Positions 6,768 to 9,998 of a DNA stretch of 9,998 nt are shown in pieces (positions within the stretch are counted from its first letter, which is position 1; each line of letters opens with the position of its first letter). The notes under the pieces were generated by a model. That model saw only the letters and a program-made list of their open reading frames with translations, was not told where the DNA came from and searched no databases. Origin of the DNA: Clostridiales bacterium (GTDB lineage: Bacteria; Bacillota; Clostridia; Peptostreptococcales; Anaerovoracaceae); the NCBI GenBank assembly GCA_012735285.1, contig JAAYHT010000066.1:1-9998 (forward strand), read 5' to 3'. The position numbers were made by a program, and so were the translations under genes.

Positions 6768-7187
6768 TCACCAGTTTGGATGTGCAAAACAAACCATCTC
6801 AACACTTTCCCTGCTATGTTCAGGACCATAGTAAAGCCGTACCGTTATTTCATATAAGCCGGAACCGCTGGATTCAGGTATAAGTGTAAATTGAATATCA
6901 TCTATAGAAGGATTAAAGCCTGCTTCGGCATTTCTATATACGCTCTGTCCAGAAATCTGACTTTGACTTTCAATATCATATCCGCTTGTCAAGCCACCGT
7001 TTACATAGGTCATGATAACATCTGCAGCTGCTTGAACCTCTGCAGCATAAGCATCGCTTACGCTATTCTCCTGAACCACTCTTTGAGAAAAGCTGATAGC
7101 AAAAACTATTGAACCTGCTATCAGAACAAGTATAATTACAGATGCCAGAACCTCAACTAGAGTAAAACCTTTTTTACTATTTTTCAT
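6768..7187 (-). CDS. PilV/GspI-like minor pilin
   Basis: 139 aa. Leader MKNSKKG then FTLVEVLASVIILVLIAG, with Glu at mature position 5 and the VEVL variant that is typical of PilV/GspI subunits. The soluble domain is short (about 105 residues) and ends HPNW. Start ATG at 7185-7187 has GGAGGG 9 nt upstream; a TTG one codon earlier is possible. First gene of the leftward minor pilin operon, with an extended -10 promoter about 30 bp upstream. It lacks the cyclic-di-GMP riboswitch found on the opposite transcript. Expected role: initiate pilus assembly together with the two following subunits. Confidence 0.85.
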   Translation of the reverse strand: MKNSKKGFTLVEVLASVIILVLIAGSIVFAISFSQRVVQENSVSDAYAAEVQAAADVIMTYVNGGLTSGYDIESQSQISGQSVYRNAEAGFNPSIDDIQFTLIPESSGSGLYEITVRLYYGPEHSRESVEMVCFAHPNW

Positions 7188-7219
7188 CAAGAGATTCCCT
7201 CCAGCCGATATTTTAATCT

Positions 7220-7228
7220 ATTATAGCA
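7220..7228 (-). promoter_or_regulatory. Extended -10 promoter of the minor pilin operon
   Basis: Minus-strand TGCTATAAT is a perfect extended -10. The -35 at correct spacing (around 7243-7248, TACAGA) is weak. Transcription from about 7213 would give a leader of some 25 nt carrying GGAGGG. The putative -35 region lies inside the 18-bp palindrome shared with the opposite promoter. Confidence 0.6.
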
Positions 7229-7255
7229 GATATCTGTAATATTCTGTAGAATATT
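7227..7255. repeat. Two adjacent palindromes between divergent pilus promoters, candidate operator
   Basis: CAGATATCTG (7227-7236) is a perfect 10-bp palindrome. One base later AATATTCT (7238-7245) and AGAATATT (7248-7255) form a perfect 8-2-8 dyad. The dyad's last base is the first base of the pilA -35, and the first palindrome overlaps the TG of the minor pilin extended -10. A dimeric regulator bound here would affect both promoters. No regulator gene is visible in the window. Confidence 0.5.
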
Positions 7256-7282
7256 TGACATTATACAAGATTTAGGTATAAT
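7255..7282 (+). promoter_or_regulatory. Consensus sigma-A promoter of the riboswitch-pilA transcript
   Basis: Perfect TTGACA (7255-7260) and perfect TATAAT (7277-7282) with a 16-bp spacer. The predicted start near A7290 falls directly at the 5' edge of the riboswitch aptamer. This is the strongest promoter in the window, as expected for a major pilin. Confidence 0.85.
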
Positions 7283-7290
7283 CAAACTTA

Positions 7291-7370
7291 AAAAAGGCAA
7301 CCCTTGTGAAAGCAAGGCGACGCAAAGCTATAGGGCCTAAGTTCTTTTGAATATGGCTGCCAGTTGCCGC
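7291..7370 (+). promoter_or_regulatory. Class I cyclic-di-GMP riboswitch (GEMM-I) aptamer
   Basis: The sequence follows the GEMM-I consensus. P1 pairs GGCAAC (7296-7301) with GTTGCC (7363-7368). P2 is CCTTG (7302-7306) with CAAGG (7313-7317), closed by a U-G pair and the diagnostic GAAA tetraloop at 7308-7311. The conserved linker GACGCAAAGC follows at 7319-7328, then AGGGCCTAAG (7332-7341), a short UUC-UUUU-GAA hairpin, and GGCTGCCAG (7355-7363). It begins at the predicted transcription start and ends about 50 nt before the pilA start codon. It should bind cyclic-di-GMP, the second messenger of the motile-to-sessile switch. Confidence 0.93.
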
Positions 7371-7410
7371 TCTATATTCGAGCGTAACAGTAGTATAAGT
7401 TCAAAAGGAG
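7342..7410 (+). promoter_or_regulatory. Riboswitch expression platform with possible ribosome-site sequestration
   Basis: TTCTTTTGAA (7342-7351, tip of the aptamer's P3 arm) can pair over 10 bp, including one wobble, with TTCAAAAGGA (7400-7409), which includes most of the pilA Shine-Dalgarno AAGGAG. A second alternative helix pairs 7363-7372 with 7380-7388 (CGCTC with GAGCG, plus GTT with AAC) and uses the 3' strand of P1. No U tract follows, so control of translation is more likely than termination. If ligand stabilises P1 and P3, the ribosome site would be freed, an ON switch. This direction is inference. Confidence 0.5.
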
Positions 7411-7418
7411 AGTAAGGT

Positions 7419-7787
7419 ATGTTGAAAAGAAGTAAAAAGGGATTTACGCTAATTGAACTTGTGGTAGTCATAGCCATTCTTGTCGTTTTAGCTGTTATCG
7501 CATTACCCGTAGTGGGCGGGATAATCACAGACGCACACGAATCCGCAGCACAAGCAAACGCAAGGACACTTGAGCTTGCTGTAAAAGCGGTAATGGCTAA
7601 GGAGGGGGAAGATGATATCTCCAATTTAACTTCAAGCGATGTCTTAGATTACATAGGCCTTGATGAAACTGAGCTTACCGAAGATGGGAAATATAATCTT
7701 GTGGTTAGCAATGACGGCAGTGTAACAGGCGAATATGTTAAAGAAGGCGGCAGAATATCTGGACTGGGAAGCTCTTCTGGCGGGTGA
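7419..7787 (+). CDS. pilA: Type IV major-pilin-like prepilin
   Basis: 122 aa. Leader MLKRSKKG (8 residues) is followed by FTLIELVVVIAILVVLAVIALP, the classic type IVa pilin N-terminus with Phe at mature position 1 and Glu at 5. Mature protein is about 114 aa, with no cysteine, an Ala-rich helix (AAQANARTLELAVKAVMAK) and a Gly/Ser-rich end GLGSSSGG. It is small for a pilin but within the range of short Firmicute pilins. The ribosome site AAAAGGAG lies 8-9 nt before the ATG. Position directly behind a consensus promoter and cyclic-di-GMP riboswitch suggests it is the shaft subunit. A pseudopilin of a secretion-like system is less likely given pilMN and pilO downstream. Confidence 0.9.
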   Translation: MLKRSKKGFTLIELVVVIAILVVLAVIALPVVGGIITDAHESAAQANARTLELAVKAVMAKEGEDDISNLTSSDVLDYIGLDETELTEDGKYNLVVSNDGSVTGEYVKEGGRISGLGSSSGG

Positions 7788-7824
7788 TATCATAAAACTT
7801 TATAATAATATAATACTCAAATAT

Positions 7825-7846
7825 AAGCCCGTATAAAATCGGGCTT
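7825..7846 (+). terminator. Weak hairpin between the two pilin genes, possible partial terminator
   Basis: AAGCCCG (7825-7831) and CGGGCTT (7840-7846) form a 7-bp GC-rich stem with an 8-nt AT loop. The following tract is TAAAAAATTTAAT, an interrupted U tract, so termination would be partial. This could leave most transcripts as pilA alone and a minority reading into the downstream assembly genes, matching the high shaft-subunit demand. It could also stabilise the 3' end of pilA mRNA. Confidence 0.5.
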
Positions 7847-7882
7847 TAAAAAATTTAATAGGGTTTGGTGTTAAGTAGACAT

Positions 7883-8250
7883 ATGAATAATAAAAAAGGT
7901 TTTACTTTAATAGAACTAGTGCTAGCTATAGTAATACTAGCTATCTTATCCACTATTGCAATACCTTCGGTTTCGAGTTTTTTGAACAATGCCAACCAAG
8001 CTACTGATAATGCTAAATCTGAGCTTTATGAGGGTGCTTTAAGGGTATATGTGTCTCAGAAAGCTCAGATTCGGGAATATGTGGCCTTAGATGAGAATAA
8101 TAGACAAGGTGGGTATTCTACTATCATCCTATTACACTTAATGTGGTAGCCATGGAATATCAAGGGGATATAACAGAGGAAGGCATGGTTGCCCTCGTGG
8201 ATGAGAATGATGATCCCTTGCTTGGTGATCCTGATGGAGAACTACTGTGA
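7883..8250 (+). pseudogene. Second type IV prepilin gene, interrupted by a -1 frameshift
   Basis: Leader MNNKKG then FTLIELVLAIVILAILSTIAIP, a full pilin N-terminus with Glu5. The frame stays open to a TAG at 8147-8149, ending in an atypical STIILLHLMW tail. Switching to the -1 frame at GGTGGG (8108-8113) gives GGVFYYHPITLNVVAMEYQG and continues to TGA 8248-8250, with an acidic tail VDENDDPLLGDPDGELL. The repaired protein is about 123 aa, the same size as the first pilin. A lost G in a GGGG run is the simplest cause. No good ribosome site precedes the ATG (7883), and GTG 7868 is no better. It may be a true pseudogene, a phase-variable gene, a sequencing error, or a truncated functional pilin (88 aa). 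Confidence 0.7.
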
Positions 8251-8265
8251 TAAAAGAGGATTAAT

Positions 8266-9828
8266 ATGAAACTATTGATTGTAAAAGTTGAAAAATATGT
8301 TTTACAAATAGCTGAAGCAAGCATCAGAGGTAAAAAGGTAATCCTAAACAAGGTACGGCAATTCACGCTGCCGGAGCACTTGGAAAATGGCGGATATATT
8401 AATGCCACTTCTGGTTTAGTTGACTTTATTAATTCCTGTATTCTAAAAGGCAAATTAAATAGATATAAGATTTATCTTCTATTGGGAACAAATGCTGTTA
8501 TTAACAAAGAGTTTAATCATCAGACTACAAAGGCATCTCATCTGTCATCTTTAGCCTATCTCGAAGCAGATGCTATATTACCCGTTAATGAAGGCGAATT
8601 TATTATAGAAAATTATTGGTATGGCAAAAGATTGAACAGGGAGGGGCTTGAAACCAGCATGATATATGCTATAGATGAGGGTTTTGTTTCCAACCTTGTT
8701 CAAAGTATGAAGGCTAACAAGCTGAAGCTTGTTGGTATTTCTCCAATTTCATCAACACATACGGGCATTATTCAAAAGATACTTTCATCTAAAAAAGGCA
8801 ATGATTTCAGAGATAAGACTGTAGCTGCTATAAATATGTCTCAACACGAAACATATATTTCTGTCTTTCATAATCAACAGCTTATTCATCAGAGAGTGGA
8901 TGAAACCATTCTACAGGACTTCTATAAAGAGATATCAGAGGTTCTTCAAATACCTATTCATTCAGTTGAAAATTACTGCGAAAGGCTAGGTCTTGATAAA
9001 GACAACCCACAAATAGTAGATGCAGTGGCCACCATGATGACCAGGGTAATTAGGTCACTTAGTATTATACTCAATTCTGAAGAACTTAGCTTAGATCAAG
9101 TTATTTTATCAGGCGCGCCTTCTGCTATACCAGGTCTTGTCGAACTAATTTCAAATTCATTGGAAGATGTTAAATGCGCATTAATCAGTGATTATAAAGA
9201 AGCACTGTCTAAATATATAAGGTTTAATGGAGAGTTAAGAGACAGAAGCGACCTATTCCAAAGCATTGTTTTGCTAGGGGGAATAGAAAAAAAGAGAAAG
9301 AAGCATATAAACTTTTTATCCATGGGGATAAAAAGAAAGAGACAAAAAGGAAGAGTCTATGCAGTATGTGCCTTACTTACCATTTTAGTAATTGCAATAA
9401 TTGCAATTTTACCTGCAAGCTATTTTATTATTTCTAGGGATTATAAACATAATCTTGAGAGCATAAATAATCCCCAATATTCAAGGGTGCAAAACTTGCT
9501 TGAGGAGAAACGCAAGCTAGAAGCAGAGCTATCCCAAGTTGTAGAGGAAAGGGCTCGCTTGCCCTATGGCGATTCAAATCTATCTGAACATTTGAATGTG
9601 ATTGGAAGCAAATTATCACCAGCAATTAAGATTAACAATATCAAGTATGATCATGATTCCAATACTATTTCAATTATAGCGGATACTGATAATTTGGATG
9701 CTTTCTTAAATTTAAAGAACAGTATAATTGAAAATGAAACATATAGAATATCTTTACCTTTAACTTTAGATAATGATGATGGCTTTTGGTCCTTTGAGCT
9801 GAAGATAGAAGTGCTGGAGGCAGATTAA
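8266..9828 (+). CDS. pilMN: PilM-PilN fusion protein of the type IV pilus alignment complex
   Basis: 520 aa. Residues 1 to about 345 form a PilM/FtsA-like actin fold with EADAILPVNEGEF (100-112), VISI-type core strands and a second phosphate-like motif ILSGAPSAIPGL (280-291). Residues 346-362 are basic and contain INFLSM (348-353), matching the INLLP-type N-terminal motif by which PilN contacts PilM. A transmembrane helix follows (about 363-390), then a coiled coil rich in Glu/Lys (about 405-431) and a PilN-like C-terminal domain (about 440-520). The first phosphate motif of PilM (DxG-type) is absent near residue 5-12, so ATP binding may be lost. Fused PilMN is known in Clostridioides difficile. 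The ribosome site AAGAGGA is 6 nt upstream, 15 nt past the broken pilin's stop. Confidence 0.88.
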   Translation: MKLLIVKVEKYVLQIAEASIRGKKVILNKVRQFTLPEHLENGGYINATSGLVDFINSCILKGKLNRYKIYLLLGTNAVINKEFNHQTTKASHLSSLAYLEADAILPVNEGEFIIENYWYGKRLNREGLETSMIYAIDEGFVSNLVQSMKANKLKLVGISPISSTHTGIIQKILSSKKGNDFRDKTVAAINMSQHETYISVFHNQQLIHQRVDETILQDFYKEISEVLQIPIHSVENYCERLGLDKDNPQIVDAVATMMTRVIRSLSIILNSEELSLDQVILSGAPSAIPGLVELISNSLEDVKCALISDYKEALSKYIRFNGELRDRSDLFQSIVLLGGIEKKRKKHINFLSMGIKRKRQKGRVYAVCALLTILVIAIIAILPASYFIISRDYKHNLESINNPQYSRVQNLLEEKRKLEAELSQVVEERARLPYGDSNLSEHLNVIGSKLSPAIKINNIKYDHDSNTISIIADTDNLDAFLNLKNSIIENETYRISLPLTLDNDDGFWSFELKIEVLEAD

Positions 9829-9829
9829 T

Positions 9830-9998
9830 ATGAGAAAAACAAAAATAGCAACGCCTGTTCTCCTATATCTGGTAATCCTTCTTTTAATAGTTTTGGTGTA
9901 TTACAATTTCGCCTTCAAACCCCTACAAGCAAAGGTGGATGCTTTGAGGGCTGAAAATAATTTGTTAAAGATGCAGCGCCTTGAAATAGAACTAGCCA
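9830..9998 (+). CDS. pilO: PilO-like alignment protein, N-terminal part only
   Basis: Only the first 56 codons are in the window. MRKTKIATP is followed by a transmembrane helix of about 17 residues (VLLYLVILLLIVLVYY) and the start of a coiled coil (LQAKVDALRAENNLLKMQRLEIELA). That is the bitopic layout of PilO, which pairs with PilN in the membrane. ATG at 9830 is 1 nt after the pilMN stop, with GGAGG 9 nt upstream. The name rests on this layout and on position right after pilMN; the diagnostic periplasmic domain is outside the window. Confidence 0.72.
   Translation, partial: MRKTKIATPVLLYLVILLLIVLVYYNFAFKPLQAKVDALRAENNLLKMQRLEIELA

Noticed and set aside
7337..7624. Minus-strand open frame of 95 codons.
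   Set aside because: It overlaps the riboswitch and the antisense of pilA; Ser/Thr/Ala-rich composition is the usual shadow of a pilin gene.
8101..8120. Programmed -1 ribosomal frameshift in the second pilin.
   Set aside because: GGTGGGTAT is not a canonical X-XXY-YYZ slippery site and I see no strong downstream stem; a lost G is simpler.
8160..8453. Minus-strand open frame of 97 codons.
   Set aside because: Antisense to the end of the broken pilin and the start of pilMN, with no ribosome site or recognisable domain.

Overview
The window looks like chromosome from a low-GC, endospore-forming member of the Clostridia (Firmicutes). The grounds are AT-rich intergenic DNA, strong AGGAGG-type ribosome binding sites, consensus sigma-A promoters, a near-canonical spoVS with perfect Spo0A boxes upstream, and a Gram-positive-style type IV pilus (T4P) locus with a fused PilM-PilN protein. 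I cannot name the genus.

Left third (about 1-3745): three genes run leftward as one probable operon. They are a DEDD/RNase H-fold nuclease of the YprB type, a calcineurin-like metallophosphoesterase, and proA (glutamate-5-semialdehyde dehydrogenase, proline synthesis). A bidirectional hairpin near position 90 ends it. The nuclease has its own promoter and a roughly 110-nt leader with two hairpins. A second, extended -10 promoter is built into the nuclease stop codon and could drive the last two genes alone. No proB is present in the window.

Middle (3448-4035): a 297-bp divergent intergenic region holds three perfect 0A boxes, spaced 32 and 42 bp, between the nuclease promoter and spoVS. spoVS (86 aa, rightward) ends in a short hairpin shared with the converging pilus operon.

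Right 60% (4034-9998): a divergent T4P locus. Leftward from about 7213 run three minor pilin genes in PilV/GspI, PilW/GspJ, PilX/GspK order; the last protein is unusually large (about 726 aa). Rightward from about 7290 runs a transcript that opens with a class I cyclic-di-GMP (GEMM-I) riboswitch. It then carries a major-pilin-like gene, a second pilin gene broken by a -1 frameshift, a pilM-pilN fusion, and the start of a pilO-like gene that leaves the window. The two promoters are back to back around two palindromes, a plausible common operator.

Working picture (inference): the leftward minor pilins form the tip/priming complex, the rightward pilins form the shaft, and PilMN plus PilO form the inner-membrane alignment complex. 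Cyclic-di-GMP sensing applies directly only to the rightward, shaft-encoding transcript. The motor ATPases, platform protein and prepilin peptidase are not in the window.
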